A stretch of DNA of 64,000 nucleotides from Cryobacterium sp. Y50 (lineage in GTDB: Bacteria; Actinomycetota; Actinomycetes; Actinomycetales; Microbacteriaceae): the NCBI RefSeq assembly GCF_002929805.1, contig NZ_PJJM01000089.1, positions 1-64,000 of the forward strand, read 5' to 3'. Of this stretch, positions 58,138 through 64,000 are shown piece by piece; within the stretch, counting starts at the first letter, position 1, and each line of letters starts with the position of its first letter. The position numbers were made by a program, and so were the translations under genes. The notes below the pieces were generated by a model. It ran no database searches and had not been told where the DNA came from. It worked only from the letters and a program-made list of their open reading frames with translations.

Positions 58138-58746
58138 CTACTTCTGTGCGTCGGACGTTTTGAACGGGAAGCCGAGCGCTTTGAGCAGCGCGCGACCCTC
58201 GTCGTTGGACTTCGCGGTCGTAACAACCGTGATGTCCATACCGCGAACGCGGTCAATGCGGTCCTGGTCGATCTCGTGAAACATGACCTGCTCGGTCAAA
58301 CCGAAGGTGTAGTTGCCCGCACCATCGAATTGCTTGTCGGAGAGGCCGCGGAAGTCACGGATACGAGGAAGGGCCAGGCTGAGCAGCCGGTCCAGGAACT
58401 CCCACATGCGGTCGCCACGAAGGGTGACGTGGGCGCCGATGGGCTGTCCCTCACGCAGTTTGAACTGCGCGATCGACTTGCGAGCCTTGGTGACCTGCGG
58501 CTTCTGGCCGGTGATCTTGGTGAGGTCAGAAACCGCACCGTCCATCACCTTGCCGTCGCGTGCTGCTTCTCCGACACCCATGTTGACGACAATCTTCGTC
58601 AGGGTGGGGATGCGGTGCACGTTGGTGAAGCCGAGTTCCTCGGAGAGCTTGGCACTGATCTCATCGCGGTACTTCTGCTTCAGACGCGGCAGGGCCTTGA
58701 CGGGCGCGGCGCCGCCAGTGCCTTCAACAACTGCGGTGTCAGTCAT
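58138..58746 (-). CDS. rplE: 50S ribosomal protein L5
   Basis: A 202-aa L5, binder of 5S rRNA and P-site tRNA, with [11 protein letters not shown], the conserved [20 protein letters not shown] and the C-terminal [20 protein letters not shown]. An Ala/Gly/Val-rich N-terminal stretch of about 18 residues precedes the core. It overlaps rplX by one base. Confidence 0.94.
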   Translation of the reverse strand: MTDTAVVEGTGGAAPVKALPRLKQKYRDEISAKLSEELGFTNVHRIPTLTKIVVNMGVGEAARDGKVMDGAVSDLTKITGQKPQVTKARKSIAQFKLREGQPIGAHVTLRGDRMWEFLDRLLSLALPRIRDFRGLSDKQFDGAGNYTFGLTEQVMFHEIDQDRIDRVRGMDITVVTTAKSNDEGRALLKALGFPFKTSDAQK

Positions 58747-59105
58747 TAGAGGTCCTTCCCTGACTTCTTGGCGTAACGAATGCGGACCGTCTTGGTGACG
58801 CCGTCCTTCGTTACCTCTTCCTGGCGGAAGCCGACGCGGGTCGGCTTCTTGGTCTCCGGGTCGACGATGGCTACGTTGGACACGTGGATGGCGGCTTCGA
58901 AGGTCTCGATGCCACCCGTCTTGGTGCCGCGCTGGGTCTGTCCGACGCGAACGTGCTTGGTCACGAAGTTGATGCCCTCAACGAGGACACGGTTCTTCTC
59001 GACGTCGACGGAGATGATCTTGCCCTGCTTGCCACGGTCTCCCCCGCGAGCCTGGCTGCGGCCGCTGATGACCTGAACGAGGTCACCCTTTTTTATTCTG
59101 GCCAT
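58746..59105 (-). CDS. rplX: 50S ribosomal protein L24
   Basis: A 119-aa L24, assembly initiator at the exit side of 23S rRNA. KOW-type [19 protein letters not shown] with [21 protein letters not shown] is plain. The C-terminal segment adds [20 protein letters not shown]. Spaced 2 bp from rplN; normal length for the group. Confidence 0.95.
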   Translation of the reverse strand: MARIKKGDLVQVISGRSQARGGDRGKQGKIISVDVEKNRVLVEGINFVTKHVRVGQTQRGTKTGGIETFEAAIHVSNVAIVDPETKKPTRVGFRQEEVTKDGVTKTVRIRYAKKSGKDL

Positions 59106-59107
59106 GA

Positions 59108-59476
59108 TTAAATAACCTCCGGTGCCAGCGAGATGATCTTCATGAACTTCTTGTCGCGAAGCTCGCGACCGACCGGTCCGAAGATTCGGGTGCCGCGGGG
59201 GTCACCGTCTGCCTTCAAGATCACTGCAGCGTTCTCATCGAACTTGATGTAGGAGCCGTCTGGACGACGGGTTTCCTTCTTGGTGCGAACGATGACAGCT
59301 TTGACGATGTCACCCTTCTTGACGTTTCCGCCCGGGATTGCATCCTTGACCGTGGCGACGATGACGTCGCCCAGGCCGGCGTAACGACGGCCGGAGCCGC
59401 CGAGAACACGGATGGTCAAGAGTTCCTTGGCGCCGCTGTTGTCGGCAACCCGTACTCGTGATTCTTGCTGAAGCAC
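59108..59476 (-). CDS. rplN: 50S ribosomal protein L14
   Basis: A 122-aa L14 contacting 16S rRNA at an inter-subunit bridge. It starts [20 protein letters not shown], with [20 protein letters not shown] and the C-terminal [20 protein letters not shown]. Standard length and sequence. A 34-bp gap separates it from rpsQ. Confidence 0.96.
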   Translation of the reverse strand: MLQQESRVRVADNSGAKELLTIRVLGGSGRRYAGLGDVIVATVKDAIPGGNVKKGDIVKAVIVRTKKETRRPDGSYIKFDENAAVILKADGDPRGTRIFGPVGRELRDKKFMKIISLAPEVI

Positions 59477-59510
59477 TTTATAACTCCTTTACGTCAAGTA
59501 AGCGCGAGGC

Positions 59511-59810
59511 TTACTTGGCCTTCTCAAGAATCTCGACCAGGCGCCAGCGCTTGGAGGCGCTAAGCGGACGGGTCTCACTGATCAGGACCAGGTCGCCGAT
59601 GCCGGCGGAGTTCGCCTCATCGTGCGCCTTCAGCTTGGAAGTACGGCGGATGACCTTGCCGTACAACGGGTGCTTCACGCGGTCTTCGACCACGACAATG
59701 ATGGTTTTGTTCATCTTGTCGCTGGTCACGTAACCACGCAGCGTCTTGCGGTAACCGCGAACGAGAGCTTCTGCCTCGGCTGCGACGACCGTTTCGTCAG
59801 TCTTCGCCAT
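59511..59810 (-). CDS. rpsQ: 30S ribosomal protein S17
   Basis: A 99-aa S17, an OB-fold 16S-binding protein. Core: [19 protein letters not shown] and [20 protein letters not shown]. About 15 N-terminal residues ([16 protein letters not shown]) precede the core, a common actinobacterial form. It lies 2 bp after rpmC. Confidence 0.95.
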   Translation of the reverse strand: MAKTDETVVAAEAEALVRGYRKTLRGYVTSDKMNKTIIVVVEDRVKHPLYGKVIRRTSKLKAHDEANSAGIGDLVLISETRPLSASKRWRLVEILEKAK

Positions 59811-59812
59811 GA

Positions 59813-60157
59813 CTAGGCCTCCTTCGTCTCGACGGTCTCGGCTGCAGCGTCGTCCGTGGACTCAACTGCGGCCTTGGCCTTCTTGGTTTTTTTCTCTGCC
59901 TTCTCAGCCTTGGCCGGAGCCGGGACTGCAACCGGCGTGGCACGAATACCCAGCTCGCGCTCACGGAGAACCGTGTAGATGCGAGCGATATCGCGCTTAA
60001 CCGCGCGGAGGCGGCCGTGGCTCTCGAGCTGACCGGTGGCCGACTGGAAGCGCAGGTTGAACAGCTCTTCCTTGGCCTTCTTCAGCTCTTCGAACAGCTT
60101 CTCGTTGTCAAAGGTGTCGAGCTCGACTGGGGCGAGCTCCTTGGTTCCGATCGCCAT
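59813..60157 (-). CDS. rpmC: 50S ribosomal protein L29 with C-terminal extension
   Basis: A 114-aa L29. The core (about 1-68) includes [20 protein letters not shown] and [20 protein letters not shown]. The remaining ~45 residues are an Ala/Lys/Glu-rich extension ([19 protein letters not shown]) that classical ~65-aa L29 lacks. L29 sits at the tunnel exit near chaperone and Sec docking sites, so the tail would project there. Start ATG 60157 overlaps the rplP stop; the ORF opening at 60304 is rejected. Confidence 0.93.
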   Translation of the reverse strand: MAIGTKELAPVELDTFDNEKLFEELKKAKEELFNLRFQSATGQLESHGRLRAVKRDIARIYTVLRERELGIRATPVAVPAPAKAEKAEKKTKKAKAAVESTDDAAAETVETKEA

Positions 60158-60576
60158 TATGCGTCGCCCTCCTCGCGCTTGATGATGCGTGCCTTGAGGG
60201 GCAGCTTGTGAATTGCACGGGTAAGTGCTTCCTTCGCAACGGCGTCGGTGACACCGCTGAGCTCGAAGAGAACGCGACCCGGCTTGACGTTGGCAACCCA
60301 CCACTCGACGGAACCCTTACCGGAACCCATGCGAGTTTCGGCCGGCTTCTTGGTCAGCGGGCGGTCGGGGTAGATGTTGATCCACACCTTCCCGCCACGC
60401 TTGATGTGACGCGTCATGGCGATACGAGCGGACTCGATCTGACGGTTGGTCACGTACGCGGGGGTCAGCGCCTGGATGCCATAGTCACCGAATGAGACCG
60501 TAGTGCCACCGGTAGCGTGGCCGGTACGACCCGGGTGGTGCTGCTTGCGGTGCTTGACTCTACGTGGAATCAACAT
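60157..60576 (-). CDS. rplP: 50S ribosomal protein L16
   Basis: A 139-aa L16 near the A-site and peptidyl-transferase centre. [20 protein letters not shown], the basic [20 protein letters not shown] and the C-terminal [19 protein letters not shown] are standard. It overlaps rpsC by one base and rpmC by one base, so the three are coupled. Confidence 0.96.
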   Translation of the reverse strand: MLIPRRVKHRKQHHPGRTGHATGGTTVSFGDYGIQALTPAYVTNRQIESARIAMTRHIKRGGKVWINIYPDRPLTKKPAETRMGSGKGSVEWWVANVKPGRVLFELSGVTDAVAKEALTRAIHKLPLKARIIKREEGDA

Positions 60577-61346
60577 TATTTAGCCTCAACTCCTGCTGCG
60601 ACCGGTGCCGCTGCCGGAGCATCTGCACGAGGTGCACGGCGCGGTCGATCGTCACGACGCTCGGGGCGGGACGACTTAGCGTTGGCCTGCTCGCGAGCGA
60701 GTTCCTTGTTGGTGATGTCACCCTTGTAGATCCAGACCTTCACGCCGATGCGGCCGAAGGTGGTCTTGGCTTCGTAGAAGCCGTAGTCGATGTTCGCGCG
60801 AAGCGTGTGCAGTGGCACCCGGCCTTCACGGTAGAACTCGCTGCGGCTCATCTCGGCGCCACCCAGACGACCGGACACCTGGATGCGAACACCCTTGGCG
60901 CCGGCGCGCTGCGCACCCTGCAGGCCCTTACGCATCGCACGGCGAAAAGCCACACGTGCGGAGAGCTGCTCGGCAATACCCTGCGCGACCAGCTGGGCAT
61001 CCTGCTCGGGGTTCTTGACCTCGAGGATGTTCAGTTGAATCTGCTTGGCAGTGAGTTTTTCCAGGTCAGAGCGGATGCGCTCGGCCTCCGCGCCGCGGCG
61101 ACCAATCACAATGCCCGGACGGGCGGTGTGAATGTCAACGCGAACACGGTCACGAGTGCGCTCGATCTCGATGCGGCTGACGCCGGCGCGGTCGAGGCTG
61201 GTGCTCAGCAGGCGACGGATTTTGACGTCTTCTGCGACAAAGTCAGCGTAGCGCTGACCCGGCTTGGTCGAGTCAGAGAACCAACGCGATACGTGATCGG
61301 TGGTGATTCCCAGACGGAAGCCATAGGGGTTTACTTTCTGACCCAT
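60576..61346 (-). CDS. rpsC: 30S ribosomal protein S3
   Basis: A 256-aa S3 at the mRNA entry, with the KH domain ([20 protein letters not shown]) and the C-domain [20 protein letters not shown]. The C-terminal tail (about 215-256) is Ala/Arg/Glu-rich low complexity, usual in Actinobacteria. It overlaps rplV by one base (TAATG). Confidence 0.95.
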   Translation of the reverse strand: MGQKVNPYGFRLGITTDHVSRWFSDSTKPGQRYADFVAEDVKIRRLLSTSLDRAGVSRIEIERTRDRVRVDIHTARPGIVIGRRGAEAERIRSDLEKLTAKQIQLNILEVKNPEQDAQLVAQGIAEQLSARVAFRRAMRKGLQGAQRAGAKGVRIQVSGRLGGAEMSRSEFYREGRVPLHTLRANIDYGFYEAKTTFGRIGVKVWIYKGDITNKELAREQANAKSSRPERRDDRPRRAPRADAPAAAPVAAGVEAK

Positions 61347-61711
61347 TACTTCGTACCCTCCTCAGGAGTGGTGAGCACAACCGTGATGTGGCTGGTGCGC
61401 TTCTTGATTTCGAATGCGCGACCCTGGGCACGAGCCTGGAAACGCTTGAGGGTCGTACCCTCGTCAACGAATGCCCGGCTGATGAACAGGTCCTGCTCGT
61501 CCAGATACGTGTTGGCTGCATCTGCCTTGACCCGGGCGTTGGCGATGGCCGAGGCCACCAGCTTGTACACCGGATCGGATGCACCCTGGGGCGCAAACTT
61601 CAGAATTCCCAGCGCTTCCTGCGCCTGCTTGCCGCGGATCATGTCAACGACGCGACGAGCCTTCTGGGGGGTAACGCGGATGTGACGCACGCGTGCGATC
61701 GACTCCACCAT
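61346..61711 (-). CDS. rplV: 50S ribosomal protein L22
   Basis: A 121-aa L22 lining the exit tunnel. [20 protein letters not shown] start and the beta-hairpin [20 protein letters not shown] are normal; length fits. Mutations at this hairpin can give macrolide resistance in some bacteria, but nothing unusual is visible. It lies 26 bp downstream of rpsS. Confidence 0.95.
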   Translation of the reverse strand: MVESIARVRHIRVTPQKARRVVDMIRGKQAQEALGILKFAPQGASDPVYKLVASAIANARVKADAANTYLDEQDLFISRAFVDEGTTLKRFQARAQGRAFEIKKRTSHITVVLTTPEEGTK

Positions 61712-61737
61712 TTCTTCTCCTCCTTCACGTCCCCGCG

Positions 61738-62019
61738 TTAGCGGCGACGGCCCTTCTTGTCGTCCTTCACGTGTCCACGGAAGGTGCGGGTGGGCGCAAA
61801 CTCGCCGAGCTTATGACCGACCATGCTCTCGGTGACGAACACCGGGATGTGCTTGCGTCCGTCGTGCACTGCGATGGTGTGTCCGAGCATGTCGGGGATG
61901 ATCATCGAGCGGCGCGACCAGGTCTTGATTACGTTCTTGCTCTTGGCTTCGTTCGCCGCGAACACCTTGCGAAGCAGGTGGTCGTCAACGAAAGGGCCTT
62001 TCTTAAGACTTCTTGGCAT
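61738..62019 (-). CDS. rpsS: 30S ribosomal protein S19
   Basis: A 93-aa S19 of the 30S head, with [40 protein letters not shown] and [16 protein letters not shown]. Standard length. 9 bp separate it from rplB. Confidence 0.97.
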   Translation of the reverse strand: MPRSLKKGPFVDDHLLRKVFAANEAKSKNVIKTWSRRSMIIPDMLGHTIAVHDGRKHIPVFVTESMVGHKLGEFAPTRTFRGHVKDDKKGRRR

Positions 62020-62028
62020 CGTCTACTC

Positions 62029-62868
62029 CTACTTACGCTTCTTGCCGACGGTGCGGCGACGAACAATGAGCTTGTCGCTTTCCTTATTCGGGTGGCGGGT
62101 GCGCCCTTCCTTCTGGCCCCAGGGGCTGACGGGGTGACGTCCACCGGACGTCTTACCCTCACCACCACCGTGCGGGTGATCGACCGGGTTCATGGCAACA
62201 CCACGAACAGTCGGGCGAACGCCTTTCCAGCGCATACGTCCGGCCTTGCCCCAGTTGATGTTCGACTGCTCGGCGTTGCCGACCTCGCCGATCGTCGCGC
62301 GGCAGCGAGCATCCACGTTGCGGATTTCACCAGACGGCAGACGAAGCTGGGCGTAGACGCCCTCCTTCGCTACCAGACGAACGGATGAACCGGCTGAGCG
62401 GGCCATCTTGGCGCCACCACCCGGACGCAGTTCGATCGCGTGAATGATGGTACCGGTAGGGATGTTCTTCAACGGCAGGTTGTTGCCGGGCTTGATGTCA
62501 GCCCCGGCTCCCGACTCGATGATGTCGCCCTGGCTGAGCTTGTTCGGCGCGATGATGTAACGCTTCGTGCCGTCAATGAAGTGCAGGAGCGCGATGCGCG
62601 CCGTGCGGTTCGGGTCGTATTCAATTTCAGCGACGCGGGCGTTGACGCCGTCCTTGTCGTTGCGCTTGAAGTCGATCACGCGGTACTGGCGCTTGTGGCC
62701 ACCACCGATGTGACGGGTCGTGATGCGGCCCTGGTTGTTACGTCCACCAGTCTTGGAGAGCGGACGCAGCAGCGACTTCTCTGGGGTGGAACGCGTGATT
62801 TCCGCGAAGTCGGCAACGGATGAACCGCGTCGACCCGGGGTCGTGGGCTTGTACTTACGAATAGCCAT
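62029..62868 (-). CDS. rplB: 50S ribosomal protein L2
   Basis: A 279-aa L2 at the peptidyl-transferase centre. The conserved [35 protein letters not shown] and the C-terminal [19 protein letters not shown] (with the functionally important His) are present. 22 bp upstream is rplW; normal length. Confidence 0.97.
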   Translation of the reverse strand: MAIRKYKPTTPGRRGSSVADFAEITRSTPEKSLLRPLSKTGGRNNQGRITTRHIGGGHKRQYRVIDFKRNDKDGVNARVAEIEYDPNRTARIALLHFIDGTKRYIIAPNKLSQGDIIESGAGADIKPGNNLPLKNIPTGTIIHAIELRPGGGAKMARSAGSSVRLVAKEGVYAQLRLPSGEIRNVDARCRATIGEVGNAEQSNINWGKAGRMRWKGVRPTVRGVAMNPVDHPHGGGEGKTSGGRHPVSPWGQKEGRTRHPNKESDKLIVRRRTVGKKRK

Positions 62869-62890
62869 TAGTTATCCCTCTGCCTGTCGC

Positions 62891-63193
62891 TTAGCCGACG
62901 GCCGTGAAGATGTCGATGGAGCCAGACTTGAGCGTGACAATGGCACGCTTGGTGTCCTTGCGCTTGCCCATGCCGAACTTGGTACGGCGAGTCTTGCCCA
63001 CGCGGTTCAGGGTGTTGATCGAAGCGACCTGCACCTTGAAGATCTTTTCGATCGCGAGCTTGATCTCCGTCTTGTTCGAGCGGGGGTCAACGATGAAGGT
63101 GTACTTACCCTCGTCAATCAGGCCGTAGCTCTTTTCAGAGACAACCGGAGAGATGATGATGTCGCGGGGGTCCTTGTTGGTCGCGATAGTCAT
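62891..63193 (-). CDS. rplW: 50S ribosomal protein L23
   Basis: A 100-aa L23 at the tunnel exit, docking for trigger factor and SRP, with [40 protein letters not shown] and [20 protein letters not shown]. The start ATG 63193 overlaps the rplD stop; the longer ORF to 63307 lies in rplD and is rejected. Confidence 0.96.
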   Translation of the reverse strand: MTIATNKDPRDIIISPVVSEKSYGLIDEGKYTFIVDPRSNKTEIKLAIEKIFKVQVASINTLNRVGKTRRTKFGMGKRKDTKRAIVTLKSGSIDIFTAVG

Positions 63194-63843
63194 TATGCGG
63201 CCACCTCTTCCTTCTTGGTCTTGCTCTCCACAAACGCGTTGAAAGCAGCGGTGGTGAAGACAATGTCGTCGCTGACGAGCACGTCGTAGGCGTTGAGCTG
63301 GTCCCACGAGAGGATGTGCACCGTCGGGATATTGCGAATGCTGCGCAACGTGATCTCGTCGGTACGCTCGAGGACAACCAATACGTGCTTGCTCGTGGCG
63401 ATCTGCGTTAGCAGCTCCAGGGCAATCTTCGTGTTGGGAGTCTCAGCTGTGAACAGTGCCTCGACGATGTGCAGGCGGCCACCGCGGGCGCGATCGCTCA
63501 GTGCACCCTTGAGGGCTGCGGCAATCATCTTTTTCGGGGTGCGCTGGTCATAGCTGCGCGGGGTCGGTCCGTGGACGATTCCACCACCGGTCATCTGAGG
63601 AGCGCGGATCGAGCCCTGACGAGCGCGACCGGTTCCTTTCTGCTTGAACGGCTTGCGGCCGGCACCGGAGACTTCTCCACGGCGCTTGACCTTACTCGTT
63701 CCCTGGCGTGCGGCAGCGAGCTGCGCAACAACGACCTGGTGGATGAGCGGAATGTTGGCGGGAACGTCAAAGAGCTCGTCGGGAAGCTCGGCAGAGCCTG
63801 CCTTCTTGCCCTTGGCGTCAATGATGTCGAGTGCTGTAGCCAT
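63193..63843 (-). CDS. rplD: 50S ribosomal protein L4
   Basis: A 216-aa L4 contacting 23S rRNA and the exit tunnel, with the loop [20 protein letters not shown] and the C-terminal [21 protein letters not shown]4 often autoregulates the S10 operon in proteobacteria, but no leader is visible in this window. rplC lies upstream with 5 bp between. Confidence 0.96.
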   Translation of the reverse strand: MATALDIIDAKGKKAGSAELPDELFDVPANIPLIHQVVVAQLAAARQGTSKVKRRGEVSGAGRKPFKQKGTGRARQGSIRAPQMTGGGIVHGPTPRSYDQRTPKKMIAAALKGALSDRARGGRLHIVEALFTAETPNTKIALELLTQIATSKHVLVVLERTDEITLRSIRNIPTVHILSWDQLNAYDVLVSDDIVFTTAAFNAFVESKTKKEEVAA

Positions 63844-63848
63844 AAGGA

Positions 63849-64000
63849 CTACGCTCCCTTCACTGCGTTGCGAACGAATACGAGGCGGCCACGAGCACCG
63901 GGAACGGCACCCTTGACGAGCATGAGGCCCTTGTCGGCGTCAATAGCGTGCACCTTGAGGTTCAGCACGGTTACGCGCTCGCCACCCATACGACCGGCCA
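63849..64000 (-). CDS. rplC: 50S ribosomal protein L3, C-terminal part (partial)
   Basis: The reverse complement of the end of the window reads [20 protein letters not shown], then [20 protein letters not shown] and a stop (TAG at 63849-63851). This is the C-terminus of L3, which begins the S10 cluster. The N-terminus and the promoter lie outside the window. Confidence 0.93.
   Translation of the reverse strand, partial: AGRMGGERVTVLNLKVHAIDADKGLMLVKGAVPGARGRLVFVRNAVKGA

Noticed and set aside
57552..58256. Longer rpsH frame starting at 58256
   Set aside because: The extra 102 codons run through rplE sequence in another frame and lack S8 features; S8 starts at 57950.

Overview
The window is a high-GC chromosomal segment of an actinobacterium, most likely a member of Microbacteriaceae. 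The lineage markers are mycothiol synthase (MshD) next to a GlnR-type regulator, CarD, SenX3-RegX3, a lone MsiK-type sugar ATPase, an IspD-IspF fusion, DUF3027/DUF2530/DUF3263/DUF4032 proteins, a WXG100 protein, XPB helicase and a short-LID adenylate kinase. GTG and TTG starts and TGATG/TAATG gene overlaps are common. No genus is claimed.

Positions 1-3160 are a decayed integration hotspot. It holds a truncated tyrosine recombinase (12-719), a second recombinase with two in-frame TGA codons (683-1885), a repeat-rich element end with a 34-bp perfect palindrome (1948-2061), an IS3-family remnant (2053-2398), and the C-terminus of a phage/ICE-type integrase (2397-2858) next to tRNA-Arg(CCT) (3085-3159). 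A frameshifted VOC gene follows. From about 3.6 kb the sequence looks like ordinary core chromosome.

3.6-17.5 kb: HNH endonuclease, NlpC/P60 wall hydrolase, DtxR-family iron regulator divergent from serC, DUF2530, DUF3027 with a cold-shock protein, a helicase-associated protein plus XPB helicase, a FolP2-like/RibD-like pair, an OmpR-type two-component system and a WXG100 protein. 17.6-22.8 kb is a choline-to-glycine-betaine operon (betT-betB-betA). 23-31 kb: groEL under a CIRCE operator, a DUF3048 lipoprotein, cspA, LytR_C and DUF3263 proteins, msrB, a nitroreductase-like protein, a DMT transporter and an ABC-F ATPase. 31.5-40.5 kb: tRNA-Thr, a DsbA-like protein, msiK, DUF4032, and the carD-ispDF-cysS-rlmB cluster. 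40.7-52.1 kb is phosphate-flavoured: senX3-regX3, phoU, gpm, ygfZ, nitrobindin-like protein, glnR-mshD and ppk-mutT1.

52.2-64 kb is the S10-spc ribosomal protein cluster on the minus strand, rplC (partial) through secY-adk-map. It lacks rpsN between rplE and rpsH, and has two strong inverted repeats, at rplE/rpsH and rplO/secY.

I found no CRISPR array, no recognisable defence locus, no prophage structural genes and no clear new multi-gene system. The least explained signals are a strongly over-represented 9-mer family (ARCGGATGC), the repeat array at the recombinase element end, recurrent intergenic palindromes, a His/Asp-rich linker inside a histidine kinase, and a 37-residue membrane protein. 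Reading is by eye; similarity statements rest on remembered family features, not searches.
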